A stretch of DNA of 53,776 nt from an uncultured Methanobrevibacter sp. (GCA_902771225.1 CACXWH010000024.1:1-53776), one strand, 5' to 3'. Shown: positions 1 through 9,276, numbered from the stretch's first letter. Numbers and translations are program-made. Notes: generated by a model from the sequence alone, not told the origin.

Positions 1-344
1 GTGATAGCTTCCATTTCAACACCAGTTTTGCCCAATGTGTTAACAGCACAGGTACATGTAATAAAAGTAGGATTTACATCAAAATCTACTTCAATACCCG
101 TTAAACTTAATGGATGACATAATGGAATAATTGATGAAGTATTTTTAACAGCTTGAATTGCTGCAATTTGAGCTGTTGTTAATACATTTCCTTTTTTAAT
201 TTCCTCTGATTGGATCATTTTAATTGTTTTTTCATCAAGAAATATTTTTCCGGATGCAATTGCTCTTCTCTTTTGATCTGGTTTTGCACCAACTTCAACC
301 ATGTGTACTCCACTATCTGTTAAATGTGTAAATTCTTCGCCCAT
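1..344 (-). CDS. moaC: Cyclic pyranopterin monophosphate synthase MoaC (partial, C-terminus outside window)
   Basis: MoaC converts the GTP-derived cyclic dinucleotide intermediate to cyclic pyranopterin monophosphate, an early step of molybdopterin synthesis. The translation starts MGEEFTHL and contains the typical 'VEVGAKPDQKRRAIASG', 'KKGNVLTTAQIAAIQAVK' and 'IPLCHPLSLTG' blocks. It ends at the window edge inside 'NTLGKTGVEMEAIT', so about 114 codons are visible and the C-terminus is missing. The start at 344 has a ribosome site (AGGTGA) just upstream. It lies 10 bases after pus10 and is probably the last visible gene of a srp54-pus10-moaC transcript. Identification is firm from conserved blocks; no in-frame stop is seen. 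Confidence 0.93.
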   Translation of the reverse strand, partial: MGEEFTHLTDSGVHMVEVGAKPDQKRRAIASGKIFLDEKTIKMIQSEEIKKGNVLTTAQIAAIQAVKNTSSIIPLCHPLSLTGIEVDFDVNPTFITCTCAVNTLGKTGVEMEAI

Positions 345-354
345 ATTATCACCT

Positions 355-1548
355 TTATTTGTCACTTACTTCTATAACATCCAATTGCTTACAAAATGCT
401 TTAACTCCTAATTTATCTGCCACATTAGGTTGTGATCTTCCTTCATCCCCCGAAATTAGTTCTTTAATATATAATCCACCCTCAGTTTTTATAGTCATCT
501 CAAAATGAGTTTCATCAATGACTTCACAAGACAAATCCAAGACATGTTTTATACGCACTTTATCTGCACGTCTGTGGGAAACTCTTATTGGAGTTTGTTG
601 GTGAATTTCATTTAATTCGGATAAAATTGCCAGTTTATCTTTATCATAAGGACTATCACACTCAACCAATGCATTATAAATTTTATATGCATCAGGTGAT
701 GATACTTTAATTTCAGCTTTTCTATTCCTATTTGTAAATTTTAAATTATGATATTGAGTTTTACCCTGATTAATATCATTGATTTCTTTTTCTAAATTAT
801 TCAAATCAATTTTTCTAATTTTAGGTTCTTTTATCTCAAGTACAAAGGGTCTTCCTGAACCCAACATTAATACATCAATATCTTCTCTTCCAGCACCATG
901 GAATTTAGCTTCATACCCATTAGTAGCTTTTAAGATATGCTCGGAAATTAATTCTTCTACTGAACATGGATATTGTTTTCCTGTGAAATTACATTCTTCA
1001 CATCCCCTGCCTTTACATTTACGGCAAGGCCATTTAGTTTGAGGAATTCCGCGGACAAGTTTATTATATTTACCTTCTATAAAAATTGGATTAATCTGAA
1101 TTCGAACCTTCGGGTTTTTTATTAAGTTAACATTAACAATAATATCTTGCTTTTCAAAATTAACTTCTTTTTTAAGTTCATTTTCTAATTTTTTACCAAT
1201 AATTCTATTAATCTCTTTTTTTATTGGTTCAACATCTAAATTTAATTCTTTAATAAATTCTTCATCCCGTTGCTTAATCTCGTTATCAATACGAGACCCT
1301 ACAACAAATGAATCAAATTCAACTTTTAAGAAGTCTAATTTATCATAGATTTTGTTAAAAAGTTCATCATCAATTTTGTTAAATACATTTCCACAGATGA
1401 TACATTCATTCTCATTTAATTCAATATTTAAAGATTCAGCTCTTGAAACATTATCCTCACCCTCAATTGTTTTTGAAAGCATTCTTCCAAGACAATGTTT
1501 ACATATTCTACCATCTGTTTTTTTTAAAATTTCTTCTAAAATTTGCAT
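355..1548 (-). CDS. pus10: tRNA pseudouridine synthase Pus10
   Basis: Archaeal Pus10 makes pseudouridine 55 (and often 54) in the TΨC arm of tRNAs. The 397-residue protein has the family layout. An N-terminal zinc-binding part carries Cys pairs CKHC (17-20) and CIIC (about 49-52), with a further Cys-rich stretch 'CRKCKGRGCEEC' near residues 175-186. A central THUMP-like region follows, then the catalytic domain with 'GAGREDIDVLMLGSGRPF', where the second Asp of REDID is the expected catalytic residue. The C-terminal 'YIKELISGDEGRSQPNV' is also typical. The gene begins 7 bases after the srp54 stop, so the two are probably co-transcribed. Length is normal for the family. Confidence 0.95.
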   Translation of the reverse strand: MQILEEILKKTDGRICKHCLGRMLSKTIEGEDNVSRAESLNIELNENECIICGNVFNKIDDELFNKIYDKLDFLKVEFDSFVVGSRIDNEIKQRDEEFIKELNLDVEPIKKEINRIIGKKLENELKKEVNFEKQDIIVNVNLIKNPKVRIQINPIFIEGKYNKLVRGIPQTKWPCRKCKGRGCEECNFTGKQYPCSVEELISEHILKATNGYEAKFHGAGREDIDVLMLGSGRPFVLEIKEPKIRKIDLNNLEKEINDINQGKTQYHNLKFTNRNRKAEIKVSSPDAYKIYNALVECDSPYDKDKLAILSELNEIHQQTPIRVSHRRADKVRIKHVLDLSCEVIDETHFEMTIKTEGGLYIKELISGDEGRSQPNVADKLGVKAFCKQLDVIEVSDK

Positions 1549-1555
1549 GTTAATC

Positions 1556-2896
1556 CTATTTCATGAATTGACCCATCATACGGTTCATTGCACCGCCACT
1601 TAAACGACCACCGCGTTTTCCTAATCCTTTCATGGTCTTTCTAGTATTATTATAGTATTTTAAAAGGTCTTTAACTTCAGATTCGTCTACACCTGCTCCA
1701 CGGGCAATTCTTTGAACTCTTGAATGTTTAATTATTTTTGGGTTTTCCATTTCTTCTTGAGTCATTGATGACATCATGATTTTATATGAATCAATCTTTT
1801 CTTCCGTCATCTTTGATGCCTCTTTTGGAATTTTATTACCCATTCCCGGAATCATGTTTAATACTTGCTGCATAGGTCCCATTTTGTTCATCATGTCAAA
1901 CTGATTTTTCATATCAACAAGGGTAAATTTACCTTTAAGCATGTTATTCATTGTTTGCTCTGCAACATCCTCATCAATATTTTCTTCAGCTTTCTCTATT
2001 AAACTTTTAATATCACCCATTCCAAGTAATCTAGATATAAATCTTTCCGGGTCAAATAATTCAAAGTCATCGATTCTTTCACCGGTACCAATGAACTTGA
2101 TTGGAGCACCAGTTTCTGCTACAGCAGACAATGCACCCCCACCTTTTGCCGAACCATCCAATTTTGTTATAATAATTGATCCAATATCAGTTGCTTGTGA
2201 GAAAGCTTTTGCCTGTTCACCCGCTTGCTGACCGATTGTTCCATCAATAACTAGTATAGCTTCACTTGGATTAATAATATCATCTAATTCATTCATTTCT
2301 GCAATTAAATCTGCTTCTTCCTTGTGTCTACCAGCAGTATCGAAAATAATAACTTTACGATTTTTAAATTCTTTTAACCCTTTTTCAGCTAAATCAAGTG
2401 CATCTTTATTATTCGGATCACCATAAAGCGGAACATCCATTTCTTCAGTTAACTGTTTTAATTGTTCATAAGCAGCCGGTCTCCATGTATCCGTACAGAC
2501 GACAGCAGGATTGAAACCTTTTTTCTGCAAATATCTACATAATTTTCCAATAGTAGTTGTTTTACCACTACCCTGTAGACCTAAGAATAATATTTTATAA
2601 GGTCTTTCGTTAATATCCAAACCTGCAGCTTCACTACCCAAAAGATTTACCATTTCCTCATAAATAATTGTTATAACGTGTTCTCTTGGAGTAATACCTT
2701 TTGGCGGTTCTTCTTCAAGAGCTCTTGATTCTATTTTTTTAGATAAATCTAAAACTAAAGCGATATTAACATCAGATTGAATTAATGCGCGTTGAATATC
2801 TTTAACAACTTCTTTTATTGTTTTTTTATCAATGACAGACATTCCCACTAATTTTTTCATAGTATTAGTGAGATTCTCACCTAAATTTCCAAGCAT
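1556..2896 (-). CDS. srp54: Signal recognition particle 54 kDa protein SRP54
   Basis: SRP54 is the GTPase of the signal recognition particle. It binds signal peptides and 7S RNA and delivers ribosomes to the FtsY receptor at the membrane. The 446 residues show the helical N domain (1-95), then the G domain with P-loop [10 protein letters not shown] (106-115), DTAGR (186-190) and [11 protein letters not shown] (244-254). The linker [15 protein letters not shown] (281-295) leads into a Met-rich M domain ending MMGQFMK. Length and motif order are standard for archaeal SRP54. The gene is divergent from hpt with an AT-rich shared promoter region between them, and leads the pus10-moaC group. Confidence 0.98.
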   Translation of the reverse strand: MLGNLGENLTNTMKKLVGMSVIDKKTIKEVVKDIQRALIQSDVNIALVLDLSKKIESRALEEEPPKGITPREHVITIIYEEMVNLLGSEAAGLDINERPYKILFLGLQGSGKTTTIGKLCRYLQKKGFNPAVVCTDTWRPAAYEQLKQLTEEMDVPLYGDPNNKDALDLAEKGLKEFKNRKVIIFDTAGRHKEEADLIAEMNELDDIINPSEAILVIDGTIGQQAGEQAKAFSQATDIGSIIITKLDGSAKGGGALSAVAETGAPIKFIGTGERIDDFELFDPERFISRLLGMGDIKSLIEKAEENIDEDVAEQTMNNMLKGKFTLVDMKNQFDMMNKMGPMQQVLNMIPGMGNKIPKEASKMTEEKIDSYKIMMSSMTQEEMENPKIIKHSRVQRIARGAGVDESEVKDLLKYYNNTRKTMKGLGKRGGRLSGGAMNRMMGQFMK

Positions 2897-2977
2897 ATTA
2901 TCACTTTAAATAAATTTATTAATTTATAATAATATATTTATATTCATATTTAGTTTTAAAATTTTGGTGTGGAGAGT
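2897..2977. promoter_or_regulatory. Divergent promoter region srp54 / hpt
   Basis: This 81-base gap separates two divergently transcribed genes. It contains overlapping AT-only TATA-like stretches (around 2925-2943) at plausible distances for both directions. A ribosome site (GTGATAAT) precedes srp54, and GGTGTGGAGAG lies before the hpt ATG at 2978. An in-frame GTG exists 9 bases upstream of that ATG, but it falls inside the likely ribosome site. The promoter positions are inferred from composition and spacing. Confidence 0.5.
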
Positions 2978-3547
2978 ATGTTAGAAGAATTAAAAAAAAC
3001 TTTGGAGAATTCACCAATTATAAAAAAAGGAGATTATGATTATTTTATTAATCCTATAAGTGATGGAATTCCTGCAATGGATCCTAAAATATTACGTGAA
3101 TTGTCATTGGCTGTTTATAAATATGCAGATTTAGATGTTGATAAAATTGTAGCTGTTGAAGCAATGGGAATACATTTAGCTACCGCATTATCCCTTGCAA
3201 CAGACATACCTTTTGTTATAATACGTAAAAGACAATATGGACTTGAAGGAGAAACAGAAGTTTATCAAAAAACCGGATACGGTTCTTCAAACCTTTTTAT
3301 TAATGATTTGCATGCTGGTGAAAAAATCTTACTTATCGATGATGTTGTAAGTACTGGAGGAACTTTAATTGCACTTTTAAAAACATTGAAAGATTTGGGT
3401 TTAGAAATAAAATCAACAGTAGCAGTTATTGATAAGGGAAAAGGAAAAGAAATTGTTGAAAGAGAAACTGGTGTTAATGTATTTTCTATAGTAAAAGTTG
3501 ATATTATTGATGGAAAAGTAGTTATTGAAAAAACAATTGAAGATTAA
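2978..3547 (+). CDS. hpt: Hypoxanthine/guanine phosphoribosyltransferase (archaeal Hpt)
   Basis: This is a purine-salvage enzyme of the archaeal Hpt family, transferring the phosphoribosyl group of PRPP to hypoxanthine or guanine. The PRPP-binding motif is [13 protein letters not shown] at residues 118-130 of the 189-residue protein. The N-terminal '[15 protein letters not shown]' and '[13 protein letters not shown]' blocks are also family features. I take the ATG at 2978 as start because the GTG 9 bases upstream overlaps the ribosome site. The stop lies one base before dph2, so both are on one transcript. A related transcriptional regulator of the same fold (GfcR) has an N-terminal DNA-binding part, which is absent here. 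Confidence 0.92.
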   Translation: MLEELKKTLENSPIIKKGDYDYFINPISDGIPAMDPKILRELSLAVYKYADLDVDKIVAVEAMGIHLATALSLATDIPFVIIRKRQYGLEGETEVYQKTGYGSSNLFINDLHAGEKILLIDDVVSTGGTLIALLKTLKDLGLEIKSTVAVIDKGKGKEIVERETGVNVFSIVKVDIIDGKVVIEKTIED

Positions 3548-3548
3548 A

Positions 3549-4547
3549 ATGTCATTATACAATATGAATTTAGATAAAGTAATCCGTAAAATTAACTCTA
3601 AAAATGTTAAAACAGTAGGCCTGCAATTTCCAGAAGGCCTTAAGATGCAAGCAGTGACTATTGCACGTCAAATTGAAGAAGAATGTGAAGTGAATGTAAT
3701 CATATCTGGAGATCCATGTTTTGGAGCATGTGATGTAAGTGATTACAAAATGAAAGATTCCGTTGATTTAATCATTCATTTTGGCCATACGCCATTACCA
3801 ATCAGATATGAAATTCCAACTCTTTTTATAGAGGCCTTTGCAAATATTGATGTGAAAAAAGATTTAAAAGAATGTCTTGAAAGCCTAAAAAACTATTCCA
3901 GAGTTGCATTAGTTACAACAACACAACATTTACATTTATTAAATGAAATGAAAGATTTTCTTGAGGATAATGGTAAAGAAGTTGTTCTTGGTTCTTCTAA
4001 AAGTACTAGAAAAGGTCAAGTTTTAGGATGTAATTTTTCTTCTATTAAAAATTTAGATGCTGAAGTTTATTTATTCATTGGAAGCGGTAATTTTCACCCA
4101 TTAGGTATTTATTTATTTACAAAATCTCCTGTTTATGCAATTGATCCTTATAATAATGAATTAAGAGAAATGACAGATTATGCTGATAGAATTTTGAGAA
4201 TACGTTTTGCAAGAATTACGAAAGCACGTGAAGCTAAAAAATGGGGAATTATCGTATCTTCAAAAGAAGGCCAATACCGGCTTGAACTTGCAAAAGAAAT
4301 GAAAAAATTACTAAAAGACCATGATATGGAAGGACATATAATAATGGTGGATAATGTAAATCCAGATGTATTGTTACCTTACTTTGATTTGGATGCTTTT
4401 GTAGTAACGGCTTGTCCAAGAATAGCTATTGATGACTCTCAAATGTATAAAAAACCCTTAATAACACCACAGGAACTGGAAATTGTATTAAATAAAAGAG
4501 AATGGGAAAATTATCAATTAGATGAAATACTATTCAGACGAAGATAG
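3549..4547 (+). CDS. dph2: Diphthamide synthase Dph2 (2-(3-amino-3-carboxypropyl)histidine synthase)
   Basis: Archaeal Dph2 uses a [4Fe-4S] cluster and S-adenosylmethionine in non-canonical radical chemistry, putting an aminocarboxypropyl group on the diphthamide His of elongation factor 2. With the start at 3549 the protein is 332 residues. The three expected cluster cysteines are visible: in [10 protein letters not shown] (57/61), in LGCNFS (161) and in [10 protein letters not shown] (289). The start lies one base after the hpt stop and its ribosome site is weak. An alternative ATG at 3564 would lose only five residues. An upstream in-frame start inside hpt is unlikely. Confidence 0.95.
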   Translation: MSLYNMNLDKVIRKINSKNVKTVGLQFPEGLKMQAVTIARQIEEECEVNVIISGDPCFGACDVSDYKMKDSVDLIIHFGHTPLPIRYEIPTLFIEAFANIDVKKDLKECLESLKNYSRVALVTTTQHLHLLNEMKDFLEDNGKEVVLGSSKSTRKGQVLGCNFSSIKNLDAEVYLFIGSGNFHPLGIYLFTKSPVYAIDPYNNELREMTDYADRILRIRFARITKAREAKKWGIIVSSKEGQYRLELAKEMKKLLKDHDMEGHIIMVDNVNPDVLLPYFDLDAFVVTACPRIAIDDSQMYKKPLITPQELEIVLNKREWENYQLDEILFRRR

Positions 4548-4620
4548 TGCACTAACTTTAAATATAAACATAGATAAAATTATTATATTAATGAAATTTT
4601 TCTTACTTTGGTGATTTAAT

Positions 4621-5193
4621 ATGGTTGAGAATGAAGAAAAAATTGTGATGCCAGGAGATAAATTAGGAATAATTGAACAATATGTGCCCGGAGAAGGTAC
4701 TTATGATGACGAAGGAGAAATTAAATCATCAGTACTAGGAAATGTGAAAATTAACCAAAAAAAGAGAATTATCTCAGTTGACTCAAAGTTTGGAAAACCT
4801 GCTCTTTTGAAAAAAGGAGATATTGTATATGGCCAAATAACCGATCTCAAACCACAAAGAGCAAATATAAATATTGATTGTATTAAAGATAATCCTAGAC
4901 CATTAGCATTACCATATATGGGTGCAATTCACATATCCCAAGCGAAAAAAGATTATCTTGAAAAATTAAGTGATGCATTTAGAATAGGAGATATAGTACA
5001 AGCTAAAGTAGTTAAAATAACTGGAGATAATGTTGATTTAAGTACTGTAGATAAAGATTGTGGTGTTTTAAAAGCAATGTGTACACGTTGTAGAGATTAT
5101 ATGCACACTACACAGAAAAAAGATGAAGTTCAATGTAATTCATGTAATAAAAAAGAAAAACGTAAAGTTTCAATAAACTATGTTAATGAATAA
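4621..5193 (+). CDS. csl4: Exosome RNA-binding subunit Csl4
   Basis: Csl4 forms part of the cap of the archaeal RNA exosome and helps recruit RNA and DnaG to the Rrp41-Rrp42 core. The 190-residue protein has an N-terminal domain with 'MPGDKLGIIEQYVPGEGTY' and an S1 RNA-binding fold (about 63-145). A C-terminal zinc ribbon carries Cys154, Cys157, Cys172 and Cys175. A ribosome site (GGTGAT) precedes the ATG. The dph2 stop is 73 bases upstream, with an AT-rich stretch between that could hold its own promoter. The csl4-rpoL neighbourhood is common in euryarchaea. Confidence 0.95.
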   Translation: MVENEEKIVMPGDKLGIIEQYVPGEGTYDDEGEIKSSVLGNVKINQKKRIISVDSKFGKPALLKKGDIVYGQITDLKPQRANINIDCIKDNPRPLALPYMGAIHISQAKKDYLEKLSDAFRIGDIVQAKVVKITGDNVDLSTVDKDCGVLKAMCTRCRDYMHTTQKKDEVQCNSCNKKEKRKVSINYVNE

Positions 5194-5204
5194 AGGTAGA
5201 TAAT

Positions 5205-5480
5205 ATGGATAATTTTAAAGTTCTTAATAAAACTGCAAATGAAATAGAATTTGAGATTGAAGATGAAAGTCATGGTGTCTGTAATGCACTTAGACATATT
5301 TTAATGCAAAATGAAGATGTTGAATATGCAGTTTATAACATTGACCACCCACTTACTGGAAAACCAATAATGACTATTAAAACCAATGGTGCAGATCCAA
5401 AAGATGCATTAAAAAAAGCTGCTGAACAACTTAAAGTAGATAGTGAAACATTTAAGCAACTTATTGAAGAAAACTTATAA
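5205..5480 (+). CDS. rpoL: DNA-directed RNA polymerase subunit L (Rpo11)
   Basis: This is a small assembly subunit of archaeal RNA polymerase that dimerises with RpoD (Rpo3), equivalent to eukaryotic RPB11. The 91-residue sequence has the signature 'EDESHGVCNALRHILMQNEDVEYAVYN' region and 'HPLTGKPIMTIKTNG', followed by a C-terminal helix. It follows csl4 by 11 bases and has a ribosome site (AGGTAGAT) before the ATG, so it is co-transcribed with csl4. Length is normal. Confidence 0.95.
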   Translation: MDNFKVLNKTANEIEFEIEDESHGVCNALRHILMQNEDVEYAVYNIDHPLTGKPIMTIKTNGADPKDALKKAAEQLKVDSETFKQLIEENL

Positions 5481-5512
5481 ACTTCAATAACTTATTTTTT
5501 TATGTGATTTAT

Positions 5513-5929
5513 ATGGGAAAATATAAAAATCCCAGCTTAACAACAGATATTTTTATTTTCGATGCTAAAAGAAATTTTATTCTAATTAAACGTAAAAATG
5601 AACCATATAAGGATTACTGGGCATTGCCTGGTGGATTTGTAGATTACGGTGAATGTGTAGAAGATGCAGCTATAAGAGAAGCGTTAGAAGAAACAAGCAT
5701 TCGTGTAAAGTTAGAAAAACTTGTTGGAGTATACTCTGACCCTTCAAGAGACCCACGAGGCCATACCGTAAGTATAGTTTATACTGCAAAAGGCAATATG
5801 AAAGAAATGAACGCTGCTGACGATGCATGTGATATAAATATTTTTACAAAGGAAGATTTGAAAAAAATAAATCTTGCATTTGACCATGAGAATATCATAA
5901 ATGATTGTTTAAATTCCATTCAAAAGTAA
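5513..5929 (+). CDS. NUDIX hydrolase (ADP-ribose pyrophosphatase-like)
   Basis: NUDIX enzymes hydrolyse nucleoside diphosphates linked to another group. With the start at 5513 the protein has 138 residues, and the Nudix box runs from Gly41 to Ile63: GGFVDYGECVEDAA, then REALEE, with the late Gly of the consensus replaced by Ser. Catalytic and metal residues Glu47, Arg55, Glu56, Glu59 and Glu60 are present. An upstream in-frame GTG at 5504 lies in the GTGATTT ribosome site, so the ATG is preferred. It follows rpoL closely. Substrate cannot be read from the sequence; ADP-ribose is a guess from overall resemblance. Confidence 0.88.
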   Translation: MGKYKNPSLTTDIFIFDAKRNFILIKRKNEPYKDYWALPGGFVDYGECVEDAAIREALEETSIRVKLEKLVGVYSDPSRDPRGHTVSIVYTAKGNMKEMNAADDACDINIFTKEDLKKINLAFDHENIINDCLNSIQK

Positions 5930-6014
5930 ATATTAATATGAAAAAAAGTATATATTTAAATAATTTTAAAATAAAAAATTATAATATAAATTAGAATGAT
6001 ATGAGGTTGATACA

Positions 6015-6326
6015 ATGGAATTTTGCCCAGAATGTGGAGCAATGCTACTTCCTAATGATAATAAACTTAAATGCAGTTGTGGATATACTAAAGATTTAAC
6101 TTCAGACAATGCCGAATACTCTGTTTCACAAAAAGTTGAAGGTAAACAGGGTGTTGTTAATATGGGTGAAGTTGAAGATATGAGATCACAAATAACTGAA
6201 GTATGTCCAGAATGTGGTCATGATAAAGCTTATTATGAACTTAAACAAACCCGTAGTGCAGATGAAGCACCTACAAGATTCTTTGAATGTGCAAAATGTG
6301 GGCACAAATGGAGAGATTATGACTAA
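6015..6326 (+). CDS. tfs: Transcription factor S (TFIIS-like RNA cleavage factor)
   Basis: TFS stimulates the intrinsic RNA-cleavage activity of archaeal RNA polymerase so that backtracked complexes can restart. The 103-residue protein has an N-terminal zinc ribbon (Cys4, Cys7, Cys20, Cys22) and a C-terminal TFIIS-type ribbon (Cys64, Cys67, Cys92, Cys95). The acidic pair Asp83-Glu84 in TRSADEAPT is the tip that enters the polymerase active site. The ribosome site is GAGGTTGAT. A TATA-like stretch in 5940-5995 suggests its own promoter. It is followed after 11 bases by the membrane protein gene. Confidence 0.95.
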   Translation: MEFCPECGAMLLPNDNKLKCSCGYTKDLTSDNAEYSVSQKVEGKQGVVNMGEVEDMRSQITEVCPECGHDKAYYELKQTRSADEAPTRFFECAKCGHKWRDYD

Positions 6327-6337
6327 GAGGATTCATT

Positions 6338-7297
6338 ATGAAAGATTCTAAAGAAAAAGAGAATAGAATTTCTAATTTAAAAAATATGTTCGACCACATG
6401 AATGATGAAGAAGAAAAACAACCAGAAGTGGACGAATATGATGATATCGAAGAAGATGAAGAATTAATCAATTTCTTAAATGAAGGTATGGACGAATACG
6501 AAATTGATGATGAATACATTTACCATCCCGGAGAAGATTCTTCTAACGAAATCAATCTAGAAGACGAAGCAGAAATTGATGAAGAGTTCATCATTGAAAC
6601 AGATATAAACGAAAAATTAGATAATAAATCTCAAATTGTCAATGAACCTAAAGGCTTGGAAAATGAAATTAATGAAAGCTTTGACAATATTGTTAATACA
6701 AAAATTGGAGAAAAACCTATTTTTGCAGTTATTAGCCTAATTCTTGGAATTATATTCATTATATCATCAATCATAGTATTTAATTCTGGAACTGAGAGAA
6801 TAGTTGATAATGTTGTTTCTGGTGAAAATCACTTTTTAGTTGTATCTTTAATAATTATAGGAGCATTACTAATAATTTACGGTGCATTTAAGATATTTAA
6901 TATTAAAAATCCATTTCAATCAATGTTTGATTCCATGGAAGAAGATGAAAAAGAGGAATTAAATAAGGTTGAGGAAAAAGAAGAACCAACTATTCCTAAA
7001 AGCAATATCCCTCTTGACAAAGAATCATATAAAATAGGCGAATTTGAGATGGATGACCTTAAAAATACTCTTAAAAATTCTTTTTCTAAAAGTATAGATA
7101 CGCCTAAAAAATTGGAAGAAGAAGAGGAAGATATTGATGTTGAAAACCTTCCTCCAGCACGAGAAAAAACACCTGATGAAAAAGGACTCATAAAAGAAGA
7201 AATTGAAGAAAAAGAGTATGAGCAAGCTCGTTTAGATGGTGAATCTATTGATGATATTTTTGCTGATGTTGAAGATTTAAAAAAGAAAGATAAATAA
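6338..7297 (+). CDS. Acidic membrane protein with two central transmembrane helices, function unknown
   Basis: I do not recognise a family. The 319-residue protein has a very acidic N-terminal half (about 1-120) rich in Glu, Asp and Asn. Two hydrophobic helices follow, near residues 126-148 ('FAVISLILGIIFIISSIIVF') and 166-187 ('FLVVSLIIIGALLIIYGAF'). The C-terminal tail is again charged, with runs such as EEEEEDIDVE. Both tails would lie on the same side of the membrane. The gene starts 11 bases after tfs with ribosome site GAGG, and a tRNA gene follows nine bases after its stop. The charge pattern suggests disordered tails that bind a basic partner, which is only inference. Confidence 0.75.
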   Translation: MKDSKEKENRISNLKNMFDHMNDEEEKQPEVDEYDDIEEDEELINFLNEGMDEYEIDDEYIYHPGEDSSNEINLEDEAEIDEEFIIETDINEKLDNKSQIVNEPKGLENEINESFDNIVNTKIGEKPIFAVISLILGIIFIISSIIVFNSGTERIVDNVVSGENHFLVVSLIIIGALLIIYGAFKIFNIKNPFQSMFDSMEEDEKEELNKVEEKEEPTIPKSNIPLDKESYKIGEFEMDDLKNTLKNSFSKSIDTPKKLEEEEEDIDVENLPPAREKTPDEKGLIKEEIEEKEYEQARLDGESIDDIFADVEDLKKKDK

Positions 7298-7306
7298 TTT
7301 AATTTT

Positions 7307-7380
7307 GGGCCTGTGGTCTAGTCTGGAATGACACAGGACTTCGGATCCTGAAATCGGGGGTTCAAATCCCTCCAGGTCCG
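7307..7380 (+). tRNA. tRNA-Arg (anticodon TCG)
   Basis: A full cloverleaf can be folded. The acceptor stem is GGGCCTG with CAGGTCC plus discriminator G. The D-arm follows, then anticodon stem CAGGA/TCCTG with loop CTTCGGA giving anticodon TCG, a five-base variable loop, and T-arm GGGGG-TTCAAAT-CCCTC. It reads CGA and probably CGG arginine codons. CCA is not encoded and there is no intron. It starts nine bases after the upstream coding gene with no room for a separate promoter, so it is probably cut out of a longer transcript. Confidence 0.95.
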
Positions 7381-7391
7381 TTTTTATTTTT
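7381..7391 (+). terminator. T-rich terminator after tRNA-Arg
   Basis: A run of T interrupted by a single A directly follows the tRNA 3' end. This matches the oligo-T signal at which archaeal RNA polymerase stops. It would end the tfs-membrane protein-tRNA transcript. Confidence 0.6.
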
Positions 7392-7449
7392 TGATTAACT
7401 AATAATCGCATTTAAATAATCCTATTGTATAATTAATGAAAAATTAAAA

Positions 7450-9276
7450 TTATTTTTTAACCCTAACCAATGCCTCTTTAAAGAAATCTGGGACTAAAGA
7501 CCTGTAAATTGGACTTTTAAGTACCATATTAATATCTGAATCCAATATGTAAGTGTAACAGTAATCATCTTCTGCACGCATTCCACGCCCATAAGCCTGC
7601 ATTAATGTCATGACTGTTTTATAGGCATACCATTTTTGATCCGTCTTTCTTCTCATATTGATTTGTTTATCTCCAAGATAAGGAAAAGGAATCTTATAAA
7701 TTACTTGGAATCTGCATTTATCATAAGGCAAATCCACTCCCTCACTCATTGATGGAGAAACTAAAACTAATGGATTTTCATCTTTTTCAAAATAATTTAG
7801 GATTCTTTCACGATTATCTGAGTTGTGTGAAATTAATCTAGAATTAATTAAGTTATTATTAATAAAATGTTGACATTTATAACTATTCGTATGAATTAAT
7901 CCTTTTTCATCTTTATGTTTTTCAAGAATTTCTTTTAAAATTGGGATAGTTTTAGGTGCTGTCTTCTTAATTCTATTTTTAGACATTTTTCCAGCGAGAT
8001 TTAAAATAATAGGTCTTTTTTCTTTTGTAAAAGGACTATCAACCTTTATATGATATACTTCGTCTGGAGATAATCCTAACCATTTTGAAAATAGAGTACT
8101 TGATAAAATTGTTGCACTCATAAATATTACGACATCCCCATATTTGAGCAAACTGTTTTTAGCATAATGATGAACTCTTAATGGTTTAAAAGAAACTCCA
8201 TTTTCATCACTATCAATGACCCAGTTTTCGGGTTCTGTTTCAAGATTTTTCTTAAGTTTTTTAAGTCTAGAAACTGTAGATTGAATTCTTTCGGCCTTAT
8301 TTTTTGATAAGTCTTTAATATCAATATCTTCATATGATTCACTGATTGCCTCAACCTCTAAAAGCCAGTCTTCCAGTTCACCATCCTTAAGAGTTTCTTT
8401 AGATATGACTTTACTAATATCCTTTTCCAATCTATAATTGTATAAATTCACTTCCATCGTATTCATTAATTTAGATTCAATATTATGGGCTTCGTCTAAA
8501 ATAAGAAGTGAACGAGTTCCAAAATGTTTAACATAATTTAACTCAGCTATAGCATAATCATAATTCATTAAAGTTATTGGTGAGTTAATTGCATTGGCTT
8601 TTTGCTGCCAATAATGACAATGATCAGCGGATTGATAAAAAACTGTCCCTCCAAATGAATCTTCAAAAGCGAGTTCTGCATCCAAAGTCGGATTTTTAGC
8701 AACACCATAAGGGCAGAAAAACTTACTTGAAGTAGGGGAGGTTTTACACGTTCCCATATCACATGTAACATCCAATCCATCATTTAAACATGAAAAATTA
8801 GACCTTCCTTTAACTAAAGGGAATTCAAATTCATTATTATATTGTGATTGCAGCTGCTTTGTCATAGTTAAAATATAAGCTGAACCATACATTTTGGCAA
8901 GTGTAGTTGCTATTGCAGATTTGCCTGTTCCTGTTCCCGCTTCCAAAATAATATATTTATATCCCTGTTTAATTGCATCATCGATATCTTGTATTATCTC
9001 AAATTGACCTAATCTCGGTTGATAAAATGGAAAATTTTCAATTATATCTTCATCAATATTTGGGTATTGTTCCTTAAGTTCAAAAAATCTATTAACTTGC
9101 ATTTTATGGTCTTCAATTGAATAAACCTCTGGAATTTCATCATCCAAAATTGAAGATGATTTAGGCTTTTCAAAGCTAAATAAATTAGAAGAATTTTCAT
9201 TTTCAACATTGTTATGACTGCAAATACAATTGCTTTTAAGCATACCACAATTCGGACAAAACATAGAATTTGACAT
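7450..9276 (-). CDS. XPD/DinG-type ATP-dependent DNA helicase with Fe-S cluster
   Basis: This is a superfamily 2 helicase, probably 5'-3', acting in DNA repair or replication. With the start at 9276 it has 608 residues. Walker A is AGTGTGKS (113-120) and the DEAH box is LLILDEAH (257-264). Four cysteines between them (163, 172, 177, 188, with another at 220) match the Fe-S domain of XPD/DinG. The C-terminal helicase motif contains 'MQAYGRGMRAEDD'. A small extra N-terminal zinc-binding segment, MFCPNCGMLKSNCIC (5-19), is unusual. The start choice rests on the in-frame ATG before this segment; no ribosome site is seen, so the message may be leaderless. The nearest neighbour, cbiL, is divergent. 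Confidence 0.9.
   Translation of the reverse strand: MSNSMFCPNCGMLKSNCICSHNNVENENSSNLFSFEKPKSSSILDDEIPEVYSIEDHKMQVNRFFELKEQYPNIDEDIIENFPFYQPRLGQFEIIQDIDDAIKQGYKYIILEAGTGTGKSAIATTLAKMYGSAYILTMTKQLQSQYNNEFEFPLVKGRSNFSCLNDGLDVTCDMGTCKTSPTSSKFFCPYGVAKNPTLDAELAFEDSFGGTVFYQSADHCHYWQQKANAINSPITLMNYDYAIAELNYVKHFGTRSLLILDEAHNIESKLMNTMEVNLYNYRLEKDISKVISKETLKDGELEDWLLEVEAISESYEDIDIKDLSKNKAERIQSTVSRLKKLKKNLETEPENWVIDSDENGVSFKPLRVHHYAKNSLLKYGDVVIFMSATILSSTLFSKWLGLSPDEVYHIKVDSPFTKEKRPIILNLAGKMSKNRIKKTAPKTIPILKEILEKHKDEKGLIHTNSYKCQHFINNNLINSRLISHNSDNRERILNYFEKDENPLVLVSPSMSEGVDLPYDKCRFQVIYKIPFPYLGDKQINMRRKTDQKWYAYKTVMTLMQAYGRGMRAEDDYCYTYILDSDINMVLKSPIYRSLVPDFFKEALVRVKK

Noticed and set aside
779-1042. Open frame on the plus strand inside pus10
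   Set aside because: It is the complement of a conserved gene, has no ribosome site and no recognisable protein features. The same applies to other antisense frames within srp54, purL, ileS, hdrA and the glycosyltransferases.
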